A stretch of 19,911 nt of DNA from Pseudomonadota bacterium (GTDB lineage: Bacteria; Desulfobacterota; Syntrophobacteria; Syntrophobacterales; Syntrophobacteraceae). Below are positions 1 through 7,253 of the stretch, piece after piece (position 1 is the stretch's first letter; every line of letters begins with the position of its first letter). The position numbers and the translations under genes are program-made. Under the pieces are notes generated by a model. The model did not search any database. It was not told the DNA's origin and saw only the letters and a program-made list of their open reading frames with translations. The stretch covers positions 1-19,911 of the forward strand of contig JAEZHY010000155.1 in NCBI GenBank assembly GCA_023416335.1. The letters are read 5' to 3'.

Positions 1-666
1 TTCCCAAGGTCCGCCTTGGGAACCCCGCCCCGGCAGGCCGGATAGTATCCGGTACGTGTTGTCCAAAATACCTGGCCCGACCGGGACAGGGTCATTAAAG
101 CAACAGCATTGACGATAAAGCCTTGCACACCCTGCTCGGCTCATCGTTCACTCTTACTGAAGTTACATAAGTGCCCTGCCACACCGCCGGCGCGGTTTGA
201 ATGAGAATGAAAACTTCCGTCCCCCCTTGAGTTGAGGCACGGTTTCCTGACCGTGCCGGCCTAAAACTGCCAAGGGGCGGCCCGGGGCAGCGTCTTTTTG
301 TTGCCCGGGGCAGCAGGACGGGAGGGACGGGGACGGGTCCTCTACCGAATTATTTCAGGAGTGGGATTTATGCTGTTGGTTGTGACCTCTTGCCTGCTGT
401 TCCAGCAGAACTGACGAATCCATCCTAAATGAGACTGCAAGCCGATAAGAAAATTTTTTATAAAATCGGCTATTCTTAAATAGTCTATAACTATGATTAT
501 TAACTGAGTTTTTTCTTAGCAATTGATCCGACATCCCGGCTGGCAACACTTTGGCTTCCATTGACAATGGTCAGGGGCGAATTTAACTTTTGACTCAACA
601 AAGGGAAGTAAGGTCAAGAAGTTAAAAGCAACCAGCTAACCGATCTGTCTTAATAAGGAGTCTACA
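1..666. other. Non-coding left region with palindromes
   Basis: I find no convincing gene here; the only modest open frame (355-567, minus) has no family signature and overlaps the AT-rich leader of the next gene. Visible structures: a perfect 9-bp hairpin at 1-22 (TTCCCAAGG / CCTTGGGAA, 4-nt loop), a 7-bp palindrome at 38-52 (CCGGATA-G-TATCCGG), an 8-bp hairpin at 236-257 (GGCACGGT / ACCGTGCC), and a 12-bp direct repeat GCCCGGGGCAGC at 280-291 and 303-314. From about 440 to 520 the sequence turns strongly AT-rich, as expected for a regulatory region ahead of the gene at 667. Confidence 0.5.
561..589 (+). promoter_or_regulatory. Candidate sigma-70-type promoter for the small secreted protein
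   Basis: A perfect -35 hexamer TTGACA lies at 561-566, followed after 17 bp by TAACTT at 584-589, which matches the -10 consensus in only three of six positions. It is preceded by an AT-rich tract and would give a 5' leader of roughly 70 nt before the ATG at 667. The spacing and the -35 box support it; the weak -10 box keeps confidence low. Confidence 0.35.
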
Positions 667-918
667 ATGAACGCAAAAATTATCCGCCTTTCAGTATTCG
701 CCATTGCTCTTGCCGTTCTTTTCGGGCTGGGAGCAGTCAATAATACTTTCGCAACAACTCATTCGGACAGCTACAACGCAACGCCCGCCGACCAGGCAAA
801 CCTGATCGGGGTGGATGAGGCTAACAACGGAGCCGGAAGGGTTTCCGACAGGGACGCGGGTCCGTCCTACTCCTTCCAGACCTACGGACTGTCCGGCGAC
901 TGGTCACTGGTCAGGTAA
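667..918 (+). CDS. Small secreted protein of unknown function
   Basis: An 83-residue protein that I do not recognise. Residues 1 to about 29 form a clear Sec signal peptide: a short basic start (MNAKIIR), a hydrophobic core, and a likely signal peptidase I site after NNTFA. The mature part is only about 54 residues, polar, rich in Asn, Asp, Ser and Gly, with no cysteine, and ends in an aromatic segment (SYSFQTYGLSGDW). The start is well supported: an AAGGAG Shine-Dalgarno sequence lies just ahead of the ATG, and a strong intrinsic terminator follows the stop, so the gene looks like a complete single-gene transcription unit. It would be exported to the periplasm or outside the cell. Function cannot be inferred from sequence or neighbours; it may be a lineage-specific orphan. 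Confidence 0.72.
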   Translation: MNAKIIRLSVFAIALAVLFGLGAVNNTFATTHSDSYNATPADQANLIGVDEANNGAGRVSDRDAGPSYSFQTYGLSGDWSLVR

Positions 919-973
919 CGTAACGGCCTGATCGGTCCAACGCTCAAGACTGAACCAACAACGGGAACGACCA

Positions 974-1018
974 AAAGCCCCGAGACTCTCGCAAGAGGGT
1001 GTCGGGGCTTTCGTTTTT
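974..1018 (+). terminator. Rho-independent terminator after the small secreted protein
   Basis: A 10-bp perfect stem (AAAGCCCCGA at 974-983, TCGGGGCTTT at 1002-1011) encloses a loop that can itself pair (CTCT/AGAG), followed by a T-rich stretch (CGTTTTT). This is a textbook intrinsic terminator on the plus strand. It separates the small gene from the DUF1264 gene downstream. Confidence 0.88.
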
Positions 1019-1252
1019 GGTTTCGGTTTCTTAAACGATTGATAATGGTCCCGCCGTCCTGCCTCTTGCCTGTTACTATTATCCAACTCCTCCCATTGCA
1101 GACCTCGGAGCCCGTACTTACTGTCGGGTGCAGAACCCGTCCGAGTCCGGGCACCCAACCAGTTCCTCGCATCGGATCTTCACTTGTTCCAGCCTCATGC
1201 TGCCGGACCGCCTCAAAGTCCTTTTGTCCCCCAAAGTCTCGAGGAAACTGCT
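1019..1252. other. Leader region of the DUF1264 gene
   Basis: This stretch between the terminator and the DUF1264 start holds no supportable gene. An upstream in-frame ATG at 1184 would add 23 residues ahead of the signal peptide and is rejected as a start. Around 1121-1160 there are GC-rich segments that can pair (for example CGGGT/ACCCG), so a structured leader is possible, but I see no known riboswitch pattern or clear promoter. Confidence 0.35.
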
Positions 1253-2029
1253 ATGAAAAAGAGTCGGATCGCTATTGTCGCCTTCGGAATTCTATTCTTC
1301 GTATTGGCAGCCGCTGTTGCGGCGGAAACGGCGCCTGCCGCGAAACCCGAAGGAAGCAGGAAATCCGCCAGGACAAAAGCCCTTGGAGCAGGGGCGAAAA
1401 TCCTTCAACAAAAAGCACCTCTGGAGGCGGTAAGCGTGTATCTCGACGGCTTCCATTTCCACAGCGGCGACATGTCGCAACAGATCGAGGCGCATCACTA
1501 TTGCTCACAGCTCAACGATGACTTCATCCAATGCATTATCTATAGCGGAAACGGAAAAGATGCCCTCCTGATGGGAGTCGAGTACGTGATAAGCCGAAAA
1601 CTTTTCGAGGGATTGCCGGAAGATGAAAAGAAGTTGTGGCACAGCCACGTATATGAGACCAGGTCGGGCCAGCTTATTGCACCCGGTCTTCCTCGGGCAG
1701 CGGAGCACGCGCTGATGGAGAAGCTTATCTCAACTTACGGAAAAACCTGGCACACCTGGAACATGCATGATTTCGACCGGGGCCTTCCGCTTGGCATACC
1801 GGAACTCATGATGGGCTTTACCGCTGAGGGCCAGGCCAATCCCGCACTCGTCCAGGCCCGGGACAAACGGTTGGGAATCGATACCAAAGCCCTAAAACGC
1901 GATCGAGAGGATATTCCGGCCCGGGGCATTCTCCCCGGAGCCGATGCCTGGGAAGGCGGAATAATTCCACAACTCAGGCTGGAAATAAAACAGAGCGAGG
2001 TTCTAAAACCCGGAGACCGGGTGAAATAA
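1253..2029 (+). CDS. Secreted DUF1264 / OBAP-like protein
   Basis: A 258-residue protein of the DUF1264 family, which includes plant oil-body-associated proteins and many bacterial and fungal members of unknown biochemistry. The start at 1253 is chosen because it is preceded by GAGGAAAC and gives an immediate Sec signal peptide (residues 1 to about 25, MKKSRIAIVAFG...AAAVAAE). The family core runs from about residue 60: YLDGFHFHSGDMSQQIEAHHY, then CSQLNDDFIQCIIY, GVEYVISRKLFEGLP, EEKKLWHSHVYE, YGKTWHTWN and LPLGIPELMMGF. Repeated conserved His residues (HFHSGD, EAHHYC, WHSHVYE, KTWHTWNMHD) could suggest metal binding, which is my inference. The C-terminal 50 residues carry a charged tail. It stands alone on the plus strand; no substrate or partner is evident from context. 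The family call is firm, the function is not known. Confidence 0.85.
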   Translation: MKKSRIAIVAFGILFFVLAAAVAAETAPAAKPEGSRKSARTKALGAGAKILQQKAPLEAVSVYLDGFHFHSGDMSQQIEAHHYCSQLNDDFIQCIIYSGNGKDALLMGVEYVISRKLFEGLPEDEKKLWHSHVYETRSGQLIAPGLPRAAEHALMEKLISTYGKTWHTWNMHDFDRGLPLGIPELMMGFTAEGQANPALVQARDKRLGIDTKALKRDREDIPARGILPGADAWEGGIIPQLRLEIKQSEVLKPGDRVK

Positions 2030-2223
2030 GGTACCGAGAGCACCAATCATCAGATTGAATAATGAGCCTTACGGGCAGGGTGCAGTCGGCCTAAGGGCCT
2101 GTGGCTTTTCGGGGAGGTGGAAATCAGTATCAGACGTAGGCGTCTTAAGGGCCTGCGGCGCCACACCCCTATTGAGAGACAGAGGCCGGAATCTTTTGTG
2201 ATGGTGGAATGTAAAACAAGTGG

Positions 2224-2268
2224 ACGGTGAGTCGCGTAGGGTGGGCACAACGCTTCATCGTGCCCACC
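2224..2268 (+). repeat. REP-like element, copy 1 (GTAG + GGTGGGCAC hairpin)
   Basis: The tetranucleotide GTAG (2236-2239) is followed at once by a perfect 9-bp stem, GGTGGGCAC (2240-2248) and GTGCCCACC (2260-2268), with an 11-nt loop. A GTAG or GGAG guide next to a hairpin is the hallmark of REP sequences mobilised by RAYT (Y1 IS200/IS605-like) transposases. A second copy at 8102-8146 matches in 41 of 45 positions, including the 12 bp upstream of GTAG. Confidence 0.75.
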
Positions 2269-2297
2269 TCCTTGCGCTCGGAACCAAACATGGGTGA

Positions 2298-2326
2298 CAC
2301 GGGCAACGTGGTTTTGGTTGCCCGTG
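2298..2326. repeat. Perfect 10-bp hairpin
   Basis: CACGGGCAAC at 2298-2307 pairs perfectly with GTTGCCCGTG at 2317-2326 across a 9-nt loop. No T-tract follows on either strand, so it is not a standard terminator. It lacks the GTAG/GGAG guide and may be a different palindromic repeat or a folded RNA segment. Confidence 0.55.
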
Positions 2327-2376
2327 CCGCAGGCAAGAGGGACGGTAATTCCAAGCGAAGCCTCTTGTCCTCCGGA

Positions 2377-2406
2377 CCCAGGCAACGTTAAAACCTGTTG
2401 CCTGGG
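2377..2406. repeat. Perfect 10-bp hairpin
   Basis: CCCAGGCAAC at 2377-2386 pairs perfectly with GTTGCCTGGG at 2397-2406 across a 10-nt loop. Its inner stem GGCAAC/GTTGCC resembles the neighbouring hairpin at 2298-2326, so the two may be related by duplication. There is no flanking T-tract. Confidence 0.55.
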
Positions 2407-2451
2407 CCACCCGCGGTACATCACTCTTATGTCTGTGACGTGTCTCTCTTA

Positions 2452-2473
2452 GGAGGATGGGTGACAACCCATC
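2452..2473 (+). repeat. REP-like element (GGAG + GATGGGT hairpin)
   Basis: GGAG (2452-2455) is followed directly by GATGGGT (2456-2462), a 4-nt loop and ACCCATC (2467-2473). The same stem occurs in opposite orientation at 2621-2653, so the two form an inverted pair like the BIME arrangement of enterobacterial REPs. Confidence 0.6.
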
Positions 2474-2620
2474 GCTGTTCGGAACGCCTGGGAATGATTG
2501 GCCGGAGAAGTATAAGTCGGTGCATGGAAACACGGGGAAGGTCGTCATGCGGAAAGAGAAGTCGCGTTCGAAAACCCTTAAATTTCCCGGCGGCAGAGAG
2601 GGGAACGAGCCTCAAAAAAC

Positions 2621-2653
2621 GATGGGTTCCCGCTCCGCTCCCACCCATCCTAC
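2621..2653 (-). repeat. REP-like element (GTAG + GATGGGT hairpin), minus orientation
   Basis: Read on the minus strand, GTAG (2653-2650) is followed by GATGGGT (2649-2643), a 15-nt loop and ACCCATC (2627-2621). The total length from GTAG to stem end is 33 nt, the same as in the GGTGGGCAC elements. It is the inverted partner of the element at 2452-2473. Confidence 0.65.
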
Positions 2654-2768
2654 GGCCCTCTCCGGCTGATGTCCGTCTACTCAATAGGCGTGTGGCACCG
2701 CAGCTCTTAAGTCGCCTACAGCCCTTCAGGGATGTGAAATCAGTGTCAGCAAAGTGTTACAAATAAGC

Positions 2769-4058
2769 TCACCGCACCAGGTCCATTCCCACCAGCGGCT
2801 CCATCTGCGCCAGGGCCTTGTGGAATTCGGTAATCGACTCGTAGTACTTGAGTTCGTATTCGAGAAGCGCCATCGAGGCATCGATAAGCTGCAGGAAATC
2901 GATTTTTCCGACCTGGTAGTTGGCTATGGCGGAACTCAGGGCCAGATTTGCCTGAGGAACAATTGCGGACGAGTACAGCTTTGCCAGTTTATCCGAAGTG
3001 GTCACTGTGGTGTAGGCTTCCTTGACCTGGTATCTTACGGTCGAATTGGCGTTATCGCGCATGCTTCTCGCACTGGACAGGTTCAGCCTGGCCGCTTCCA
3101 GCTCGGGCTGCTGTTTTCTCCAGAAATAAATCGGGACCTTGGCACTCACCATGAGGCGATACATTTCGGGGTTCTGATCCCGCTCGTAGTACGTAAACCC
3201 AACCGCAAAATCCGGATAGAACTCTTTTTGCGCCAGCTGTACCCCGTATTGGCGGCGGCTAATTTCACTTTCCTGCACCTTGATTGTCGGCGAAGCATTC
3301 AGGGCAAGCTGCGTGAGTTCTTCGAGCGACAGGGCCAGCTCGGCCTTCTTGAATTCGGCGGGCTTCCCGACAGGACTCTCGGCAGGCCTGTAAAGGATCG
3401 AATTGATTTTGGCTTCGGCTGTTCGCTTTTTCTGGCCCTGGACCAGCAGCCTGTCCAGGATCTTCGAAGATTCCACCTGGGCCTTGAGAACATCCTGCTG
3501 GATCGTTTGTCCCACCTTGTACCGGGATTCGGCAATCTGGGTGAAATTGGCCAGAAGGTCCTTGTTCTTCATCAGGGTTTCTATCGATTTATGCGCGAAA
3601 TAGAGCTCAAAAAAGGCCTGTTTCAACTCGGACATCGTTTTCAGATGAACGAGCTGGTGGTTAAACTGCTGCGAATCGGCCTCCGCGGAGGCGATGTTTT
3701 CCTTCAGGCCGCGTTTGCCCGGAAACGGAATTTCCTGTTCGACCCCGTAGGTGCGCGCCGAGGATGGATCTCCCGCCATGAGTTTCGGTGGAATCAACTT
3801 TCCCATCGTTTCAAAACTGACAGTCGGTTCGGGAAGCGCACCGGCAGCCGGTATCATCGCCTTCGATGCGGCCGCTGAATGGGCTGCCGCTTTCAGTTCG
3901 GGGTTACTCTCTGCCGCGGCTTTGAGCAGTTCGTCCAGCGTGACCTCCCCCGCGTCAAGGGAACTCCCCTCTCCCTGCGGCTGCGGAAATGCCCGGCCGG
4001 GCGATATCAGCAGGATCAGGCACAGGAGTAAAAGAGACGATACTTTTCGAATCGACAT
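2769..4058 (-). CDS. TolC-family outer-membrane efflux protein
   Basis: A 429-residue TolC/OEP-family protein, close to the usual length. It should form a trimeric beta-barrel and periplasmic alpha-barrel that carries substrates out through the outer membrane, working with an inner-membrane pump and an adaptor, neither of which is in the window. The start at 4058 is preferred over the upstream ATG at 4109 because GAAGGT precedes it and a Sec signal peptide (MSIRKVSSLLLLCLILLISPGRAF) begins there. The mature protein shows the duplicated family pattern: VTLDELLKAAAESNPELKAA near the start, long heptad-rich helices, and a second repeat beginning LSLEELTQLALNASPTIKV; the region YRLMVSAKVPIYFWRKQ is typical of metal-efflux (CusC-like) members. 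It sits after the copper ATPase gene across a 363-bp gap, so a copper-export role is possible but unproven. Confidence 0.88.
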   Translation of the reverse strand: MSIRKVSSLLLLCLILLISPGRAFPQPQGEGSSLDAGEVTLDELLKAAAESNPELKAAAHSAAASKAMIPAAGALPEPTVSFETMGKLIPPKLMAGDPSSARTYGVEQEIPFPGKRGLKENIASAEADSQQFNHQLVHLKTMSELKQAFFELYFAHKSIETLMKNKDLLANFTQIAESRYKVGQTIQQDVLKAQVESSKILDRLLVQGQKKRTAEAKINSILYRPAESPVGKPAEFKKAELALSLEELTQLALNASPTIKVQESEISRRQYGVQLAQKEFYPDFAVGFTYYERDQNPEMYRLMVSAKVPIYFWRKQQPELEAARLNLSSARSMRDNANSTVRYQVKEAYTTVTTSDKLAKLYSSAIVPQANLALSSAIANYQVGKIDFLQLIDASMALLEYELKYYESITEFHKALAQMEPLVGMDLVR

Positions 4059-4421
4059 GTGTTTACCTTCAGTTTCGGTATGAGGTTGATGTAACGCGGC
4101 AAATTGCATTAGTAATAGTCACTAATTCATTTCTTTCCAGAGGCACGGATGATTTTGCATGTGCAAGCATATTGGAATGCCGCACTACCAATCAGGTATG
4201 GAATCCGTGAAAAACCGTACCGGTAAGGAACTGTTCAGACGAATAAGCCGGGATCGATACGAATGGTCCCAATACCCGATTTGAGTCCAGGGCACTTCAA
4301 TAACGGTGCCATCAAGAAGTTGTCAAATGATTTCAGTTGGTTGATATCAAATATGACAACCCTCCAGAAGTAACCCGATGAATATATCTTTCAATAGATT
4401 GAAAGGAATTTTCAGCGGGCT
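4059..4421. promoter_or_regulatory. Intergenic region between copper ATPase and tolC with palindromes
   Basis: No gene is supportable in these 363 bp, which are upstream of tolC on the minus strand. A perfect palindrome CTTTCAAT-AG-ATTGAAAG lies at 4388-4405, just past the ATPase stop; with a 2-nt spacer and no T-tract it looks more like an operator than a terminator. Further in, TTGTCA (4320-4325) and TGACAA (4354-4359) form an inverted pair, giving TTGTCA and TTGACA on the minus strand as possible -35 boxes for tolC, but no good -10 box follows at proper spacing. Confidence 0.35.
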
Positions 4422-6920
4422 TTAGTGAGAAGGACCTGACCCGGCGCCGGAACGCGGTCCCGCTTTCGCTATGCGAAGCGTATTTGAAATCACGGAAATG
4501 CTGCCGGCAAACATGGCGAAAACTGCAATCAACGGATTCAGGACGCCTGCCGCCGCGAGAGGAATTCCGAGCAGATTATAGAAAAATGCAAAGAAGAGGT
4601 TCTGCCTGGTTATCTTGTAAGCCAGACGTGAGAGGTCAAGAACTTCAATAATCTTGCGGAGATCGTCGCCGAACACGGTTACATCGGAGGACTCGCGGAT
4701 AAGGTTTGCACCGGCTCCCACGGTGATTCCTATATCCGATCGGGCCAGGGCGGCCGCATCGTTTATTCCATCCCCGGCCATGGCAATTTTTCCTCCGTTC
4801 TCCTGCAGTTTCCGGATAATTTCGACCTTGTCTCTCGGAAGCGCCTGCCCGGCAAAATTCTCCACTCCGAGTTCCTGTGCGACCGCCCGGGTTGTCTCTT
4901 CCGAATCCCCGGACACGATCCAGACCGAAATTCCGTCATCTCTCAAACGTGAGACGACTTCAGCGGCTTCTTCCTTGATTTTGTCTCCAAACGCGAAGAA
5001 ACCTTTGACGGATCCGCTCCAGGCAAAGAAAACGACCGTATTTCCGGAGACTTCACGGCTGTGGGCCCTCCGTCCGATCTCTTCAGGAAAACAGAGTCCG
5101 TATTGGCTCATCAACTGCCGGTTTCCGGCGATCACCTCGCCGAATCTCGTCAGTGCAATCAGGCCCAGGCCCTCGAGCGGTTCGAACGAAAGGGGCTCAT
5201 CGATCTCGATTTGCCGTTCTCGGGCTGCTCTTACTATCTCCCGGGACAGAAAGTGGTCGGATTTGGCCTCGGCGCATCCGACACGCGCAAGCGCCTCATC
5301 CTCTCCACCATCGGGAAACATTATTTCCCGAAGTGCATATTTGCCCTCCGTAACGGTTCCGGTCTTATCGAAGATGACCGCTCTCAGCCCGTCAACTCCT
5401 TCGAGCGCCGCTGGATTTCGGATCAGTATGCCGGCTTCGCGGGCCCTCGCGATTGCAGCAACCCTGGCAAGCGGCGTGGCTATTCCGAGCGCGCATGGAC
5501 ATGTAATGACAAGGACGGTGAGGGCACGCATCAGGGCATCACCGGGCGGAACGGCGGAGAACAGCAGAACAATTGCCACGGCAGCAGCCGTCAGCAGCAC
5601 GACAGGGACGAGGGCACGCATGGCCCGGTCCGCGAATAGCTCAAAACGGTTTTTCGTTGAAAGGGCTTCCTGAATAAGCGCAACAATCTGGTTCAGTGAG
5701 CTTTCATCGCCTGGACGCGATGCCGCGAATTCGGCCTCACCATTCAAGAGCAGCGCGCCTGCAGGGACATCCGCGCCGGGAGGCTTTTCCACCGGGCGGG
5801 ATTCTCCGGTTATCATCGACTCATCGACAACCGCACCGCCGGAGACGATACGTCCATCCACCGGGACACGTTCTCCCGGATAAACGAGGAAACGGTCGCC
5901 GGGTTTTACCTCGTCCGATGCCGTCCAGATTTCTTTCCCCCCGCGAGAGATCCGGACCTTCGCGCTTGCGGCATGAAAGAGGGCCGTTATTCCGGCAGAT
6001 ATCTTGTCTCGTGCCCGCAACTCCAGGAACTTCCCAAGCAAAACGAGGGTCACCAGCATCGAAGCCGTGTCGAAATACATATGGAGGCTCCCCCGGAGCA
6101 TCCCCACGAAGCTGTAGAAGTAGGCCGAGAGAACGCCTGCCGCAATGAGCACGTCCATCGTCCCGACTCCGTGTCGTACGGCCTGGAACGCCTTTCTCAG
6201 AATCGGCAGGCCGCAGTAGAAGACAACGGGGGTGGCCATTGCCCAGAGGGGATACGAGAAATAAGCCGCCCCTTCCCTCCCGATTTCCTCGAAGAAACCG
6301 AAATAAAGGGCAAAGGAGATCATCATTATGTTCATACTGAGAATAGCCCCGACCCCGAGCCTGACGGCAAGATTCCTGCTCTCACTCGAATCGATGCCTT
6401 CTTCGATCGGTACGGCCCGGTAGCCCAGCCGCGAGATGCCTTTCATGATGGTTTCAGGCCGGACGCGATGCGGCATATACTTGATGCGGGCGATGTCCGA
6501 GAAAAAGAAAATACCGGCGCCGAGAACGCCGTCCATTTTGCGCACGAGTTGCTCGACCAGCCAGGAGCAGGCCACGCACCACATGCCCTCGATTCTGAGG
6601 GAGAGTTCCTTCGAAAGCCCTTCCTGAATTGCCCGCATTTCCGGATCCGGGGGCAGGGAGACCGGATCTCCGGCCGGCACAACCGCGCTCGAACCGGTTT
6701 CGGATGGAATCAATCCCGCCGCAAGGCACGCCCTGTAAAGCTCCGTATTCTTGTAGTCGTCCGGCATGCCTTCGGGGCTGTTGTACAGAATCTGAAAAAC
6801 GTACAGACATCCCAGACAGCAAAACCGGACCATTTCCCCGGATGCCGTCTGGGAAATATTTGATTTACCGACCGGCAGGCCGCAAAGACGGCATGTATGT
6901 TCAGGTGTTTCTTTGGACAA
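4422..6920 (-). CDS. ccoI: Copper-translocating P-type ATPase, CcoI/FixI (CopA2) type
   Basis: A P1B-type ATPase that moves copper across the inner membrane, here probably for the CuB site of the cbb3 oxidase encoded upstream. Numbered from the TTG at 6920 (832 residues): an N-terminal Cys-rich metal-binding segment with C10xxC13 and C34C35xxC38, typical of CcoI; an HMA domain with C115xxC118 (MWCVAC); paired N-terminal membrane helices; TGES near 370; the CPC metal site at 474-476; the phosphorylation motif DKTGT with D518; GDGINDAAA in the hinge; and two C-terminal helices. The normal SEHP motif reads SDHF: H556 is kept but its Pro is Phe. No ATG start exists. TTG 6920 is preferred because purine-rich GGGAGGGGA lies upstream, though at a long spacing; TTG 6953 adds 11 residues with no Shine-Dalgarno. 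A stop codon lies a little further upstream. Confidence 0.88.
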   Translation of the reverse strand: MSKETPEHTCRLCGLPVGKSNISQTASGEMVRFCCLGCLYVFQILYNSPEGMPDDYKNTELYRACLAAGLIPSETGSSAVVPAGDPVSLPPDPEMRAIQEGLSKELSLRIEGMWCVACSWLVEQLVRKMDGVLGAGIFFFSDIARIKYMPHRVRPETIMKGISRLGYRAVPIEEGIDSSESRNLAVRLGVGAILSMNIMMISFALYFGFFEEIGREGAAYFSYPLWAMATPVVFYCGLPILRKAFQAVRHGVGTMDVLIAAGVLSAYFYSFVGMLRGSLHMYFDTASMLVTLVLLGKFLELRARDKISAGITALFHAASAKVRISRGGKEIWTASDEVKPGDRFLVYPGERVPVDGRIVSGGAVVDESMITGESRPVEKPPGADVPAGALLLNGEAEFAASRPGDESSLNQIVALIQEALSTKNRFELFADRAMRALVPVVLLTAAAVAIVLLFSAVPPGDALMRALTVLVITCPCALGIATPLARVAAIARAREAGILIRNPAALEGVDGLRAVIFDKTGTVTEGKYALREIMFPDGGEDEALARVGCAEAKSDHFLSREIVRAARERQIEIDEPLSFEPLEGLGLIALTRFGEVIAGNRQLMSQYGLCFPEEIGRRAHSREVSGNTVVFFAWSGSVKGFFAFGDKIKEEAAEVVSRLRDDGISVWIVSGDSEETTRAVAQELGVENFAGQALPRDKVEIIRKLQENGGKIAMAGDGINDAAALARSDIGITVGAGANLIRESSDVTVFGDDLRKIIEVLDLSRLAYKITRQNLFFAFFYNLLGIPLAAAGVLNPLIAVFAMFAGSISVISNTLRIAKAGPRSGAGSGPSH

Positions 6921-7023
6921 AGTGTTTTCGTCCCCTCCCTCGCTGGTTTCCAAGCTCTGGAACTGTTGCCCGAACAGAGACGGACCCGGTTCCCGGGCAT
7001 TTTATGACGGAGCCCCCAATCCC

Positions 7024-7058
7024 GTCATCCCGGCAGTGCTTTTGAGCCGGGATCCAGG
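7024..7058 (+). repeat. Dispersed palindromic repeat, left half of an inverted pair
   Basis: GTC precedes the stem ATCCCGGC (7027-7034), an 11-nt loop and GCCGGGAT (7046-7053), followed by CCAGG. This matches the general form of the widespread GTCAT-stem-ATCCAGG repeats found between genes in many proteobacteria. Its partner lies in opposite orientation at 7097-7147. Confidence 0.6.
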
Positions 7059-7096
7059 TTTTAAGGCCTTGAATTCACGATTAATCCGCCCCAAAG

Positions 7097-7147
7097 CCTG
7101 GATTCCGGTGTGAACTTGTCCTGATCGAAGAGAAGGGCCGGAATGAC
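7097..7147 (-). repeat. Dispersed palindromic repeat, right half of an inverted pair
   Basis: Read on the minus strand it begins GTC ATTCCGG, has a 29-nt loop, then CCGGAAT CCAGG, so it copies the layout of the element at 7024-7058 with a longer loop. Together they form a head-to-head composite of about 124 bp between the SafE-like gene and the copper ATPase gene. Confidence 0.55.
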
Positions 7148-7253
7148 GAAATCGTGTCCGATACGGAATCTGAGGCTACCGCAGGATTTAGGCAACAGCC
7201 CCTCCGGCTTGGGAACCCCGTCCGGAAGCAAGAGGGTTTCCGGCGTTCGGTTT

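Larger units (their letters stand above)
2136..2719. mobile_element. 584-bp segment with ~40-bp terminal inverted repeats (MITE-like)
   Basis: The left end (2136-2176) and the reverse complement of the right end (2680-2719) align over about 40 bp with four mismatches and one 1-bp gap. Both start GTAGGCG and end CTATTGAG, sharing CTTAAG and CCACAC blocks. The interior has no transposase gene and carries REP-like hairpins. This is the architecture of a non-autonomous miniature inverted-repeat element, or of two inverted copies of a dispersed repeat. No transposase exists in the window to confirm mobility, so the mobile-element label is an inference from structure. Confidence 0.45.
2117..2749. 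repeat. Direct repeats flanking the inverted-repeat-bounded segment
   Basis: Two near-identical sequences in the same orientation lie outside the inverted repeats: GTGGAAATCAGTATCAG at 2117-2133 and GTGAAATCAGTGTCAG at 2734-2749. The left copy nearly abuts the left inverted repeat; the right copy starts 14 bp beyond the right one. They are not an exact target-site duplication, but similarity continues patchily outward on the left, so they may be part of a larger repeat family. Confidence 0.5.
2030..2768. other. 739-bp non-coding region rich in repeats
   Basis: Open frames here lack family signatures and run through palindromes, so I treat the region as non-coding. It contains a long inverted-repeat pair (2136-2176 and 2680-2719), short direct repeats just outside them, and at least five hairpins, three of which begin with the GTAG or GGAG tetranucleotide typical of REP elements. 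It lies between the convergent 3' ends of the DUF1264 gene (+) and tolC (-), and I see no clear terminator for either. Confidence 0.7.
6921..7253. other. Non-coding spacer with inverted REP-like pair
   Basis: About 330 bp separate the ATPase and SafE-like genes. The centre holds two opposed hairpins (listed separately). The left part supplies the ATPase leader; the right part, just beyond the SafE stop, has GC-rich pairing segments around 7198-7240 but no T-tract terminator. The motif CTTGGGAACCCCG near 7208 also occurs near position 15 of the window. I see no gene. Confidence 0.5.

Noticed and set aside
1..22. Hairpin at the window edge as a terminator or tRNA arm
   Set aside because: No T-tract follows on the plus strand and no tRNA cloverleaf can be built around it; its context is cut by the window edge.
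355..567. A 70-codon minus-strand frame in the left intergenic region
   Set aside because: No signal, family or Shine-Dalgarno support, and it overlaps the probable promoter of the secreted-protein gene.
1184..1252. N-terminal extension of the DUF1264 protein
   Set aside because: It would place 23 residues before a clear signal peptide, while a Shine-Dalgarno sequence sits directly ahead of the ATG at 1253.
2236..2653. CRISPR array
   Set aside because: The repeats are few, are hairpins in both orientations, and have irregular spacing with no spacer pattern and no cas genes.
2398..2766. Open frames of 70-122 codons in the repeat region
   Set aside because: They are made of hairpin sequence, read through both inverted ends, and show no recognisable protein features.
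2754..3878. A 374-codon open frame on the plus strand
   Set aside because: It is antisense to tolC, has no family motifs, and arises from the codon bias of the real gene; the tolC frame shows a signal peptide and family repeats.
4654..6863. Long plus-strand open frames (up to 339 codons) across the copper ATPase gene
   Set aside because: They are shadows of the P-type ATPase, whose minus-strand frame carries all the expected motifs (CPC, DKTGT, TGES, GDGIND).
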